Shown: positions 12,729 through 27,700 of the stretch, piece after piece
Layout: each line of letters opens with the position of its first letter
Position numbering within the stretch: position 1 is the first letter of the stretch
The notes under the pieces: generated by a model
Seen by the model: only the letters and a program-made list of their open reading frames with translations
Databases searched by the model: none
Told to the model about the DNA's origin: nothing
Assembly: GCA_029721435.1 (NCBI GenBank)
Contig: CM056577.1
Coordinates: 28,661,719 to 28,725,718 of the forward strand
Direction: 5' to 3'
DNA from: Gymnothorax reevesii
Lineage: Eukaryota > Chordata > Actinopteri > Anguilliformes > Muraenidae
DNA length: 64,000 bases
Program-made: the position numbers and the translations under genes

Positions 12729-15700
12729 CTACGGACGCACAGAAACTCTTTACCATGTAAGCAGATGCATTCCTCCGTTCCCTGCCCCCCTGCATTCTGT
12801 ACCCTCTGCCCCCTTCCATTGTTATCATTTGAATTTCCCCCCAAAAGCCCCATTAGTCACCCACTGGTTCACTTTCTAAAACCAATCAACACAGACTCTC
12901 CATTATAAGGAACAAACCACTTTATTCAGACATAAATTTGCAAGTGCTCACTCTAGACTATCTTTCTGCAAAACCAGGGGGGCCACAGACATCAGAATTA
13001 GGCCATATAAAAAAAATTTGTCGGTGATCATCCCCTCCTGACTGGCAAAAACGGTGCCAACCAAATTTAATTTTAAAAAAAATTGTTTTTTTCCCATCAA
13101 AAAGATGTCTAGACCGGTCGTACCAACCGGCAGTGGTCGGCAGATTTTTCAGAGTAGCGCACAATTGGCCATCGTGCTACAGGGATGCAAATTGGGAAGG
13201 GAATATAATAGTTGCCTTGTTCGTTGCTCAAGTGCCTCGTGTTGGCCTTCAGGAAGATGCTAAGTCTGTTTATGTCCGGGTATCCTCCGCCCTCGTTCTG
13301 AACTTGCTAAGATTCAACCAATGAGTGTATAAGAAGCGGTGGCTGACAGGCACGTGCTTCGGAGGAGAGCCGTTAACTTTCTTCACTCTCCTGAGTTGGC
13401 AGCAAGGGGTCGCATACGAGCAAGCTTAGTACATAGTTCACCAATTGGGCATTCCAGATTCGGGTGGGATTGGAGATGCCAAATTTATTTTAAAAAATGT
13501 CTAGAATTGCGTGAAAACGTGAAAAAAACGGTGCGTCAGTGATTTGAATTTCGTGATATTTTGATTCAACTGGGATGACTGACCGGCCATCTAGCGAGTG
13601 TTTGTTGAACCACGCCGCTAAGCGGAAATATCTAAACAGTCTTCAGTTAAAACACGACAATACCTACCCCCCTCGCCTCACTTTTTTATGCCCAAAAGGA
13701 TGATCACCAACTACTTTTTCTATATGGCCTTAAGTTGTGTTTGCAACTGTTGCACAATTATTTTCTCATAATTTGGCCCCCACAGTAAATTTGATAAAAT
13801 AGGATCACTTTCAACATGTGGTTCTACAGCAGGACCTCAGGATGACTGTTGTAACTGCCACAGTACATTGTGCGCACTCAGAAGAAACCAACGCAAACAT
13901 GAAAACCTTCAAACATCAGAGGAATCGCTCTAGTGGACATACCCAGAATCCTCAACCTCTTTCTTGCATGGCAGTGATGCGGACCATAGTGCCAACAAAA
14001 AGTACTTTATATTATTTTTTATATTGACTTTAAAGGCTATTTTTTCCATCAGTTTTTCTATCAGATTTCTTGCCAATAATTCTTAGTCAATGCAAATTAT
14101 TCTGTGATTGCACATTCATTTCCTCTCTACTGATTGCAGGTCATGCCTTGTGTTTCCTTATTAATAAAACTGCTTAGGCAATATTGTTATCATGCAGACA
14201 TGACTATGAAACATGAATGACTTGAAAAATTGCGAGCGAAAAGGAGCGAGAGAGAAAAATAAGGAAAGAAAATCACAGAAGGAGGAGAGAGTGAGAGAGA
14301 AAGAAAGTGACCACAGAGAAAGACGGGAGACAAGACAGAGGAAATAAACTTGGAAGAAAGAAGAGGGTAAGATGACGCTGGGAGAAATATTGCTGCACCA
14401 AAGGGAGCAGAACCAGACGACCCCAGTGCGCTAATGTGAGCCAGCAGCGCCAAGCAGTGCTCAGATGCTGCCTTAGACGCAGGCTCTAATGGCCAAGGAC
14501 CGACACTGGATCAGTGCTGGATCTTCTATAAATAATGCCTGAGGTTAGATTTACGACCGGGTGCGCTAAGCATGGATCAGTGTTAGCAGTAAATGTAGCT
14601 GGAAGAGAAAATTGCAGAGCAGAACTATAAACGCATGTTGACGGGCTCGTGCTCATAAATGGGGGTAGGCCTACATTCAGGGCATAAAAACATTCTGTGA
14701 GGCTTTAATTTATAAAAACGGATGAAGCATTCTGACGAGCAAAACGTGGCATGCTTTAGCTTGCTGAGTAAGTGGGGCTATTATGAAGAACTTCCAACCA
14801 CTTCTAAAATTTCTTCAGCAAAGTTTCAATTGTCCAAAAAAGAGAGGGCAGTAGGAAAGAAGAATACAATTGGCTGAGATGACTGCCTTGTAGCAGAGAG
14901 GGTGAATGTGATTCCTATCACCAGCAGTAAGAGGAGAGAATGCGATTGGCTCAGAGGAGTTACCAGAAATAAGAAGTGAAAATGTAATTAGCTCATTTGT
15001 GTTACCAGCAAAAGAGAGAATATGATTGGCTCAGGTGTGTTACCAGTAGAAAGAAGAGAGAATGTGATTGGCTCAGGGGTGTAATCGCCTTAAGTAGAAA
15101 GAATTCGATTGGCTCAAGCGTGCTGCCAGCTTTAAGAGGTGATAATGTGATCGGCTCAGGTGTGTTACTGGTGTTAAGATGAGAGAATGTGATTGGCTGA
15201 GTGGTGTAACCTGCTGTAAGAAGAGAGAATGTGATTGGCTCAGCTGTGTTACTAGTGGTAAGAGGTGAGAATGTTATTGGCTCTGGTGTGTTACCTGCTG
15301 TAGGTGCAGTGCGGACAGCAGTGAGGTTTCTCCTGGGTGTGTGTGCGTTCATGCCTGAGTAGAGAGCTCCTGTCGATAGAGGCGTACGGACACTGGCGGC
15401 ATTTAAATGGCCTCTCACCTGAAGGACAGCGGGAGAAAGAGTTTTTATTTACTTAATTTTAAGAGCCTCATAAGCTGTGACAAATAATGGCAATTTACCA
15501 TCACCATCTAAAAAAAACTCATTAAGCTACATATCACCTGCATTTTATTTTTTATACCTGCAAATTAAAACAAGCAGTCAGCACTTGGAATAATAATTCC
15601 CTGGTATCGACTGCAAACTTAAAAAAAAAACCAATCAGACTCACTCAATATACCAGCATGTTTGGGCCATACAAGCTTCAACATAGCTCACCCCGGTAAA

Positions 15701-18700
15701 ACTGACACACTGAGAAAGAAATCAATGAGTTAAAGAAAATTTTATTGAGCGTGATATTCCTGAAAATCACAAACACACAGAGCTTAATAGTGCTGCCATG
15801 ATGATTAACAACAATCAAATCAGCACAGGAGGGGACGTGACAATCCAAAGTGACTTAAAATAAGGCTGAACAGCAGGTGATTGGAAGAACTACAAAACTT
15901 AGATGAGAGAAGGGTTGATTAATGTAATGCGTCAGTGAACTCAGGTACGAACAAAAGCATTTAAATTGAATGTTATACAAAAAAAAAAAGAGTACACAAT
16001 AGATTTAAACAATGAATAAACACCTTCTGTGTCTACATTTTCTTGTGGGGAAAAGTGATTGGCTTTGTATTTTTTTTTCTTACCCTGTTACCACCATAGA
16101 CGTTCACATAGCTTCCTCGACAGTGAGTGTGAGAAACTTCAAACCTCCAAGCACCGCGGAGCAGAAATCGCTCACTTTGTGAAAGAGGAACGATTAAGCT
16201 TACAGGGGGTGTTCCTCAGGTCTCCAAAAATTCATGACCCCTGTTGAACGGCTGGCCAGAGCACCTTCTCTCTCCCTCCCTCGTCCTCCCTCCCTCTCTC
16301 CCTCCCTCTCTCCCTCCCTCGTTCTCCCTCCCTCTCTCCCTCCCTCGTTCTCCCTCCCTCTCTCCATCCACGCTGCATCGACGAGTACCCCGAGCATGCT
16401 GGCGGCATCTCAAGACGAATACAAAGCAAGACGCCCTGCCAAAGCGGCCCTATCGTGCCTCTCGCCCCTCTGTAGTCTATAAACCGTAAATGGTGTGGAA
16501 CAGAGCCATGCACAGCGTCAGGACTGAAGACTTCAGCATTCTCCTCAAAATACTTACACACAGCCAGTATACCCTAAGTATTTAGACTGTGCCACAAATT
16601 TTACAAGTACACTCCATTCTATGTGCTAGCCTTGTGATGACAATGAACAGAAGTCAATGGAAAAGGAGCTTGGATTTCATAATTTGTCATCCTAAAGTTA
16701 GCATGTACACTGCAGGGCAAAATGTTACAGATACGCTGCATTTTCCAGATTAAAGTTCATTTTGAGCAACAAAGGCACACAAAATGCCAAAGGGACACTT
16801 GTATTGAGAACAAATGTTTCTTGCTAAAAATAGTATATCTTGAAATTCAACTTGAGTTGCTGTGGGATGACCTTGACTGGGCAGTTAGAGAAGTGTGTCC
16901 ATCAAGGTCAAAAAAGCTCATGAAGGAACTCTTGAAATAAATTTCTCTCCTTAAACTGCTGGAAAGACTGCCTAGGATATTTCAGGCTGTAATCAAGGCT
17001 AAGGTGGGGTACTCTGAAGAAAGTCAAATTTGAATGTACAGTAGTACATCGCAGTACATCTCGTAGCAAATAATTTAGCACATTTCTAGTCAAGATATGT
17101 GTTTCTATGTTATTCTGTTTCTCATTGTTGCTGAAAATACACTTCGAGTCAAGAAGAACCAGTCAAATTCTGAAAAATGCAGGGTGTTCGTAATATTTTG
17201 GCCCATGGTGTAGTATAAAGTGACCCTCTCCGGTTCTAATGTGTAAATGCATCACTCAATATGGACGTAAATACCGTAAGCCTGAAGCTGACCTCAATTT
17301 CAAGATATGCCCGTATGGGGAGATACTGGTAGGAAATAAAGTCTTCTGTCACTGTCCAAATATTTAAGCACCTCTCAGGGCTCAGGGTCACAATGTCAAA
17401 GCATCTCTGTCGTACAACGGAAGGTCATGAGTTTTAGCCCCCACGACCATTTTTATGCTCTGTCTGCAGCTAAGGCAATTCTGCAAATTGTTCCATCTGA
17501 AAGGTTTATACACAGATCCAAAGAGAAATATTGAAAGATATTCAATCAATCTTGATAGGGTACTTTTGACTGTGATGGAGTGCATGTTTATTTTGGACTT
17601 CCATAAATACTTTAAGTTGCTGAACTGACATCAGAGAAAAGCAACAGTAACTTAAATAACTGGTCTCTCTAAAGCCAATAGTTTTCTGCTTTTCTTAATG
17701 TGAAAGAAACCTAAACAAAGGCCTTGACAGTTACGCATACATGTGATGCATTAATCTCCATTTCAACTTCATATCACTCCCACTCCCAGGAGGCACCGAA
17801 CAGTATAACACCAAAAAAATGTGGCGAGTTGACGGAGCCATGTTAGGAATCGTTGCAGAACTCTAGGAAACCCCCTACACTGTGAAAAATGTCACAGGAT
17901 TTTTACCAACCACAGTGATTTTGGACCTCATTTTAATGACTCAACCACAAGGTGGCAAAATGTAATATCCAAAATATAACCTTATGAGTAATCAGTCAGC
18001 TTTAATGCACATGGGGATTTCCTGTGGTATGATACAGACACTTAAGAACAGATACATCTGGAGCACAGGGTCAGTTTACCGATGAGTATTCACTAGGGGG
18101 TGTTGAATTGAAATTTGGGTACTTGGGGAGTCCAGACAGTAGGTCTGTGACTAAAACTCCAGTAACCGGGTCCCGCCCAAGAGGTTCGGGTCCCGGGAAG
18201 AAAATTGCGATGCCCGTTTCCCAAAAATCAGTACATTGATTGTGCACACGAAAAAATGATGGATAATCATTCATGGCATCACCCAGACATTCGCTAATAA
18301 CATGTACATTATTTATTCCTATTTAAGTTTATCAACTTACTTGAATGGGAAACAGACGGAGAATCAATCAGAGGCAAATCGGAGATTCTATACAATCAAG
18401 GTGGTATTAGTCCCTACCTCCTTGGTCTAGTCAGCTCGCGCTCGCAAGCTGCCTTTTGATCTCATCGGCGTCATGGTTTTTTTTTTTTTTCAACAGTTAT
18501 GATGATGAATTATGATGATATTGATACAAATTACATGATATATTTATTATTGTTGTGATTGATAGTCCTGGTTGATAGTAATAGTGATGATGAATACGGC
18601 GATTCGGTATTCGTAACGATTGAAGTTGATGGAATAATTATCAAATGATGATCATAATGAGGAAATGAGAAATTCAGGGGTGCAGATATGATTTTGAGTT

Positions 18701-21700
18701 TTGATGATGGGATTGTTATGATGGTATAATGAAATATTTATTATTGATAATAATGACATCAGTCGGACAGCCATACACTTTGACATAGTAAATGAATTTG
18801 GAAAACATATTTGGAAAGTAAAATATTGTATTTGTAAAATACCTGATCAGTCCATCAGCCACTAGGCTCGCTCTGTGTGTGTGCGTAAGTACGTGTACGA
18901 CTTTGAAGTGATACTGGCCGGACGTTGACCTGCATGAGCTGTGAAGTTTGTTGACGAATTAATTCCTCCAGCCTACGCTGTCGATCACGATGTGATTTAC
19001 AAGATTCGGACTTGGACATTATTCATACTTGACAGTAGACAATGAAATACTTATCACCTCGAACAAGCTTTTCGTTGTAAGTTATCTTTCTGTTTCTCTG
19101 TCTTTCTTTCTTTAATGTATGTACGTTAACATGTTTGAAACTTTGAGGTAAACAATGAACGCAGACATGCATGCGTCGTAGACACAAGACACTGACATAT
19201 TTTCTTCACTCTCTATCTTTACTCTATCCTGTTTCAACAATTACCTCCACCTGTTTTTCTTTTCTCCCCATGGTTTATTTCAACTGTCAATCGCAAAAGA
19301 GGTGGCCTATGGAGACTGCTTTTCATTTAGACTTTATTCTCAGGGCAGTGGGCTAGTATAGGTCTAGATTTAAAAAAAAAAACGCTTTTTGTTTGTTGAA
19401 GTGATTCTCGGGAACCCGGGTACCCGCCTGAAAAATCGTCGGGTTCCCATTTTGAAAAAATTCCCCAAACTCCCAGGCCTACCCGACAGGATGCACAGGG
19501 GCAAAAGAACTGCTGCCATTTGAGCTTCTTAATGATCTCTGTGGGAATGCTGATAATCTTAATGTGTGCCACTGCTAAATTGACATTACCAGTTGTGAAT
19601 GAGGGCTGTTAGGTCTAAGAAATAGAAAGGTTTTGAGGATAGATTAAGGGCGCGTGAGTAACCCAGCGCTGATGCGTAGCACACCTGTGCGCATTACCTG
19701 TGTATCAGTGGCGGCTAGTGAACTGGCGATAGGGGAGGCTCAAAACAATCCCTTATAATGAATGATTGGTCACAACCTGTTTTCACTCATTCGTTTAAAT
19801 TACCATTACAGCAACTGCAAAAACTCTCAACATTATTAGGCGTGGCCAGTTTTCATTTATAACGTATACCTGTCAACTCTCACGCATTCGGCGCGAGTTT
19901 AAGTGGCATATTTATGATCCTCTGCTGAAGTCAGCAATTATTCAATCAACGGGTATGTAAGAGATTCTTGCATGGAACTGGAGTCCTTGTGCAATGAAGG
20001 GGCTGGAAGCGTGAGAAGTCCGGAGTCGTAATCGGTATGTTTTATAAATGAAAACTGGCAATGCCAGATAATGCTGAGAGTTTTCGGAGTTTCTGTAATG
20101 CTAATTTAAATGAATGATTGAAAACAGGTCATCACCTATCATTAATTTTAAGGGATTGCTCTGAGCCAGTTCACCAGCCGCCACTGCCATGTATGATGAC
20201 CCAAACACACCAGTGTGCATTACCTGTGTGTACCCGCAGGTGCTGCACCAAAGAGGCTTTGAGACGGGTGCTATACGGGCACTGTGGGCACTGGAAGGGT
20301 TTCTCTCCCTTGTGGATACCCATGTGCCGACGCATGCTCAGCTTCGTGGAGAACTTCCTGTCCAAAATTGAGAGAGAAGAGAGAGAGCAAGAGTGAGAGT
20401 GAGAAAGAGAGAGAGAGAGACAGAGTGAGCGTGAGAGGTGTCATGCACCTGAATTAAAGGGGCCACATTCCAAAAAAGCACGACAAACCGTCAGACTGAA
20501 CTTGTTCATGTGAAACATCAAGTGGCAGAGGACTGCAGGGAGGCTGTTTATGCAGCTACATGTTCTTACCTCATGTTTTCAACTGTGAATATGGCTGTGA
20601 ACATGGTTCACAAGATAAGAATGGAACCACCTGCTAATTAATTGGAACAGTCCCCATTCACTTCATATACATTTGTTACAATTCCAGTTCGCTGGAGAAT
20701 GGAGCCACAAAGTAAAAGGTGTGTCTATATGCTTACGCTCTGTATTGGAATTCATCGTGACAAAAAAGCCATCATTATAGCGAAATAGAATTATACTTTG
20801 TACCAAAGAGCAGCTTCATTAGGCATTTTCAACTTCGGAGCACACCAGGGGCTTGAATAAGGCACAGAAATGATGCGTACGCCAATTTAATTGCAGATAT
20901 CGGATTTGGAAATACAAATTTGACATAAAAAAAAACACACACACAAAATTAATAAGATTATGCAGATATAATAAATTTAGTTAATCCTGGTTAATTAAAA
21001 TAAAATTGCATGGAGTTCAGCAGACCAGCGGTTTTAAAAATCAGAATACGCCATTTGCTTTATTTCAGCATAACCAATAATCAAGTTTGAAATTTGCACA
21101 AAGTTTTATAACTAAGAGCCCAATTTTCCTTTTGTGCTAACGACTAGGAAGACGACAGCCAACAGACTGTCAACACCAGCTGGGTTCTGCTGAAGCTGTT
21201 TGAGCAGGAACTTGCTCCGAGCATCATAGCATAACTCAACCCAAGAAAGCAGAAATCAGCAATTGTGATGCACAAATAAAAATACAGCCCTGTTATTCTT
21301 CACTCCCAACTTATAAAGTGAGTCATTAGTGCTTCTGATTGAAGGCAATCTTCACACAGACTCCCAAATGAAGAGAGACTGGAGAACTTGCAGTTCTCAG
21401 GCCGTAACCTCATTGTGCAGCTATAGATGCCTGCGTCCTTAATATTCCGAAATATAATTGCTAAATAATTCTGTAACTGAATTTCCAAATGTCTTGCTTC
21501 ACTGGAATAATTTTCCATAGTCTCTTCTGACACAAATACAGAGTTATAAAGCCTTAAATAGGCTCATGCACAACAGGAAAAATTGGCATTATTTTTATTC
21601 TGCACCAAGGTTACGGACTATGATTCGGTGACCTATGCTATGACGTGTAACAGCATGGCCAGCTCTCTCTCGCTCCGCACAGCAAAAACAGATGAGTCCC

Positions 21701-24700
21701 TCTCAACATGTAATTTAGTCTTTTATCAAAGCCGTTAAATCCAAGTTCTTGAGCTATTTTTTCCGGAACGAAACTGCATTACAAATGCTACTCGTTACAA
21801 AATTAGCCAATGGGGTAAGAAAATTTAATTGGTGCAGCAAAATGTAAAAGAGTCCAATTATTTTCACTTGCAAGTAAAAACATAAGGCTTTATAAAAGTG
21901 TAATTACTGGACTAACAGACTTAAGACACACTTTCTTCAGTGTGGGACGTCCCTCTGTCATCAGTAGGTCCACAGTAATGAGAGGTTTGAGCAGCAACAG
22001 CGGACAAGGAGAGGACACAGTGTGACACTGTCTAGACTCTAAAGAGTACCTTTACAGTACAATCAAAATCAACCAAGGTCTGACCCAGTGTGACCCCTGA
22101 ACTGTCCCAGGTGACTGATCACACAGAGTTTCCACACCTGATCAGCATTACCAAAACCTTAGTAATCAGCTTCAATAGTCTGTCTGTCATCTGTAGTTTC
22201 CACGTTAGTACAGTGCCTAAAAAAATTAAACTGAGAAGAGTGCTATTCTAACCGTTCACCCAGTCTCAGAACTCACCGCCAAATACAATGACTTAATTTT
22301 ATTTTCCATTTTCAGCTATTAATTTAAGAAGTGATTGCATCAATAGTGGTAAACTTTGTATCTTAATTTAAATGGTTAAATAAAAGAAAAATGGTGTAAC
22401 AGCTTCCCCTTTTAAAATAAAAAAAACCACAAACACGCAGACATGTAAGCACACCAAACCGCCCCTGAAAACACACACACACACGCACGCACACACACAC
22501 ACACATACACACACACACACATTCCTTTCTCACACAGCTTCTAATGAGCAGTGCTGTCAGCATGTAGCTGTTAGACGGGCCGGGCTGTACAGCCCCGGTA
22601 ATCAAGGATTAGCGATTAGCGCATACCTGACTCGTCTGTCATGACAAATTATCATCTTGCAGAAGCAGTGTGCAGCTGCGCTCGCTCTCGTCGCCGGGAC
22701 AGCGCTGATATGAGACGCGGGCAGCCCGGATCACAACCGTTCAGCAGCGCCCCTCATTATCCGACTGATAGGGCCTTCTCAGATGCATAATTTGCATACA
22801 GATGGCCAACTAACGTGATGTAATTTGTGCGATCGCAGAGGCCTCGCGCGAATCCCTCAGTCTCCGGGTAATTAAACAGAGAGAAAGCCGCATCCCTTTC
22901 TCACTCTCCCGTTCCCCTGCCACTTACCAAATGGAAATGAGGGGATCAGAGGATATCAACCAGCCAATCAGAGTCCAAGTCAGGTGCGGACTGTAATTAC
23001 ACCTCGACACGATGACCCAGAGGGAGCTGAGATGTACCTGACAGAAACAGCCGCGGTAGCTTAATATTGTAACGCAGAGACCAGCAGTGTCTCTTCCTGC
23101 AGGAGGATAACAAATGTTCACTGACAATGAGTGAACTCTGAGTAAAAATCATCCAGGTGTTGCAAGAGCAAAAAAATATGCATTTTATTCCTAAATGATG
23201 ATGTTAGATATTTCTACACGAGCATCTACATCTTCAAACCTGAAACAAAAGGGAAGGATAGCAAGACATGGGGGACAGTGACTCGTCATAATCACAGCAC
23301 TGAAAATTCATCCACACAGATTAGCAGGAGGATGTGTTCACTCTGTTATGCTTCAGCAGGGGGGTCCTAGCTTCTAGGTGAATACAGTTGTGCGCTGTGA
23401 TTCGTTCATCTGAGGCCTGTTTCATAAAGCAGGATAGCCGAGTTAGCCAGATAACAGTTAAAAGTACACCCTGGAACAGATCATTTTACCACAGTCTATG
23501 TTCCAGATTCGAGAGGTTTCCAGGTTTTACTCTGTGGGATTATCCAGATAACTGAGTAATCCTGCTTTGAGGAACAGGCCCCAGTTCATTTGTTTTCACT
23601 CCCTGGACCCGTGGAGCTTCACCATGCATGGGGTTGGGGAGCGTGGTGTTATTTCGGACTATGACAGCCTCAAAGCTGGTTCAGATCAGATGTTATTATT
23701 AGAGCTGGAGAGCCTTACAGAAACAGCAAAATGTCAGATTTCTCAACCTGGAGCTGCGGCTGAACAGCAGAGAGGAGAGTGTAGGAAGGATCCAGCACTT
23801 TGGTTCCCACCAGTCGCTTTTAACAATAAAAAGAGGTTAGTAGTGATAGAATAACCCGGCTTCAACAAAGGAAGTGTGACATCATCGCTGAGGAACTCTG
23901 AATGTTTTGGAAAGGCGTCAAAGTCTCCCCCGAGCAAATTTTCCCCTTCTGTGGCCCCAACAAATATTTGGGCCACATCTGGCCTCTAGTGGTCAAAAAT
24001 AGAACTACACATCAAACTAGGTTTGAAAGTTGCACTGCTTTCATTCCAAATACTGGCATGCGCCCTGATCCATCACAAGTTACGCAGCATGCATTCTTTG
24101 TATGAAGTTAATTTGAAAACGCTGGAGACTTACGTAACCCATCATTTGGGTCTGGCGCCATGCCCATAGACACAAAAGCGCACCACCAGGAAATCAATTC
24201 TATCACTTCAAGGTTGAGAGTTTAATTTCCTAACCATTATGTTACACTGACCCCTATGGGAGAGGGAATGTTAGAACTTTAAACTAGATTCTATTACATT
24301 ATATAGACATATTATATAATATTTTACAGTTATCAATCTCACCCCTGGAGAGGGGGCCCCCTCCGGGGTTTTGCGAGACTATTGTAGTCACCTTGTGAGT
24401 CTGTATGTCTGTCTGTCTGTCTGTGTATGTGTGTTTCCGGGCAGATATCTCCAGAACCACTTGACCGATTTCGCTCATCTTTCACATGCAAACACCTTGG
24501 GCTGACCTCACGGCCTGACATAAATTTCGGGCTGTTGGGTGAGACTATGAATTCTCTGAATGCTTGTTTCGCTTAGGATTTTATCAAAGATAATGCATCA
24601 TTGATTAGAATGAGCAGGGGTCAGGGGTTCACAGCATTCCTGAAGGGTATAACAGCTGCTCTGATGTAAAAAGCCACTCTGTCTGAGCACCACTCAAACA

Positions 24701-27700
24701 CTTCCTCAAACACCACTCAGCAAGTCAGCCCCAGTTTCGTACCCCAATTTGCGAAAAGGCAAACGGACACAGTAACTTGGGTCACACTGCCTCACTGCAC
24801 ATGAAACAGAGACATGATGAGGTGTATTTTGAGCTGACGATGATGATGATGATGATCGTACCGGTCGCACAGGGAGCAGCAGAGGTCCTTCCTCCCTCGG
24901 GGTATGTTTGTGCTTTGGGGCCCCCTGCTGTCTGTCCCCCCACCTCCACCCGAACCCACGCCTCCACCGCAGTCTCCTCCTCCATTCTGCAGAGCGATGC
25001 TCTTTTTCTTCCTCCTCTTCCTCGCCACCCGCCCGTCATCCGGCCCCGCGGCCTCTGCAGCTCGTAGGCGGAGAGATGTAGGCTCCGCCCCTCTGACAGA
25101 GCACCTGAAGAGCAGAATAACATCTCCAGAGTAATTAAGGGATTTTTTACAATGAACCTGTTGGCTGGCTTCTGCAGTCATCTCAGAAAAGGCCTAATCC
25201 ACAGCAAGTCTCCAAGCAAGATGAGGAACATCTTGGTTGTCAGTTCCAAAGGTGCCAAATAGTTAGTATCCAAATAGCAGGCACCTCTATCATAAAGATG
25301 GCAAAATTATGTTAGGTGGAAAATGACAGAGCTACAAGTCAGACCAGAATATGACCTAAAAAATCTACCACTTTCGCACCACGCATTCACGAAAGAGGTC
25401 TTAATCATTGTAATTTATGCTGCCGACATCCTTTGCATGAATTACTTCAAAAACAGTGGATATTTACATAACCTGACATTAGGGCTGTGTGACTCGCCCA
25501 TACAAGATGAGAATGAGCAGTTGGGTCAGTTGCAAAAATAGCTAAATTATTTAAAAATGAATGATACCTCAACTGAGAAGATGACCTGACAATTACAACA
25601 AAGGGGTGTGAGTTCTAAAGGGGTAAATAGAAGGTGCCAAAATTTCATGAGCGTCAGTAATGAATTACTCAAGGTGACAAAGGGAGTGGAGTCCAAAACA
25701 TCTGCAAAATATGCAAATCAAAAGATGCTGGCAGCAAAACATGACTTCGGCAGCAAAATACAGCTCTCCAATAGGGACAAATGGATACTTGGTTGGATTG
25801 CAGAGTTAAACACTGCAAAAAAAAAAAACAATTATTACCAAGCATTTTATTCTTGTATTTAGACATAAAACAGTTATTTCTATAACCGTTTTTTCCAAGA
25901 TAAATTCAACCACTGATGTTTCATAATAATATAGTTTATTATATTGACTCAAAATATAATAATTTTGAGTCATTTCTAGATTAGTTCATGAGATAAATGA
26001 AATTATATTTTTTCAAAGAAACAAGATGTGTTTGTGAAACACCGATGCCCCCGGATATCAGCATAGTTTGGATTTATAATATGGAAAAGGAGCAGATGGA
26101 ATCGCTTGGACTTACAAAGGGTTAAATAAATGATTAAAATTTGTAAAACTTTTCCAGGAAACTATTGTGAAATGAAAATGACTCCAAGGTGAAGGTCACA
26201 AGGTGAAAATCTATGACCTCATCCGAAAGGTCTTGTGTCAAGGGATGTCAAGTATCAAAGGTCTATCACTGACCAATGATAAGTTATGGCTAAGATGAAC
26301 GTTTTCGGAAAATGCGTCCTACACCAAGGTCAAGGTAAAAAATGTTGACCTCATCCGAAAGGTCTAGTGACAAGGGATACACATGTCAAGTCTCAAAGGC
26401 CTATCTCTGACCAATGATAAGTTATGGCCAAGGTTAAAGTTTTTTGGAAAATGCGTCCAATGCCAAGGAAAACGTCACAAGGTCAAAAATGATGACCTCA
26501 TCCGAAAGGTCTCCTGACAAGGGATACGCACGTCAAGGGTCAAAGGCCTCTCTCTGACCAATCAAAAGTTACGGCCAAGGTTAAAGTTTTTTTGCTGAGG
26601 CAGACAAAGAGACAAACAAACAGACAGACAGAAAACCGGACAGGTGCAAAACAATATGCCCCCAAATCTTTGATTCCGGGGGCATAAAAAAGTAATAAAA
26701 GTGTTTTAGTCTAAATATAAGACCAAAATGCTTGATTTTGATCTTATATCGGTGTGTGTCTATAATTAGTGCGTTGAGAGCTTTACAAGGCAGATATTAG
26801 CGGCAGTGTTTCCAGTGATTCCTACAGTGTGAGCTTCACACAAGCGCTCGGTCTCTAAGCGGCTTCCAGAGAGAGAGTCTCACATGTGACAGGATCCCTT
26901 CTTCTCTCGACAGGCCTGCCGGTCCTCCGGGCGCCTGTGCTGAGTGAGCATGTGCTTGTGGACACTGTCCCACGATTGGTCTATGGGAGAAAAACAGAGA
27001 GAACTGGAGCCTGCAGTCACTTAGCAACATCCTGAAAAATTATCTCAAGTACAAACAGAAGGAGACAATAATGACTACAAAACATCTCCCCTGATCCCAA
27101 GTGAAATATCCTCAAATTCAGACCACGAGTGTCTTGAACAGCTTTGGAAGAAAATATTTATAACATAAGAAGCAAACCTAGTGACCAAAGTCATCTTTCT
27201 ATCCGCTCCATTCAACCATACAAAAAAGTTACTAAGACTAATGACGGATTTCACTGATGATTACAAAGCACTTCCAGAACCAAAGGAAGAAATAATTAGC
27301 GAATTCAAATGATGCAGCGCTTGTTTGGACTTAATGCCCGCAGACACTTTCGTCTACAATCCCATACTTATCACACATCTGATCCAGGATCAGTTCTGCC
27401 TAATTCTTCACAGCAGTCAAGGTCTAGGCAAAGACTGAGAAAACCTGACCAATGATCAGGACCCTTAATCTGAGATTGCTTTGTGATCAAGGATGTGAGG
27501 TTGAGCAGTACCGAAATGGAGAGTGGGGAATGAAACATACACTCAACAAAAATATAAACGCAACTTTTTTGTTTTTGCTCCCATTTGTCATGAGATGGAC
27601 TCAAAGATCTAAAATTCATTCCAGATACACAATATTACCATTTCTCTCAAACATTGTTCACAAATCTGTCTAAATGTGTGATAGTGAGCACTTTTGCTTT

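Noticed and set aside
14862..15305. Regularly spaced repeats considered as a CRISPR array
   Set aside because: The whole 42-bp unit repeats with no unique spacers, in a vertebrate intron; it is a minisatellite.
15002..15418. Minus-strand frame running from exon 6 through the minisatellite (about 138 codons)
   Set aside because: It is in the wrong frame relative to the finger and only stays open because the 42-bp unit is a multiple of three.
16232..16561. Arg/Glu/Gly-rich or Ser/Pro/Leu-rich frames on both strands
   Set aside because: Translation of a CCCTCCCTCTCT simple repeat.
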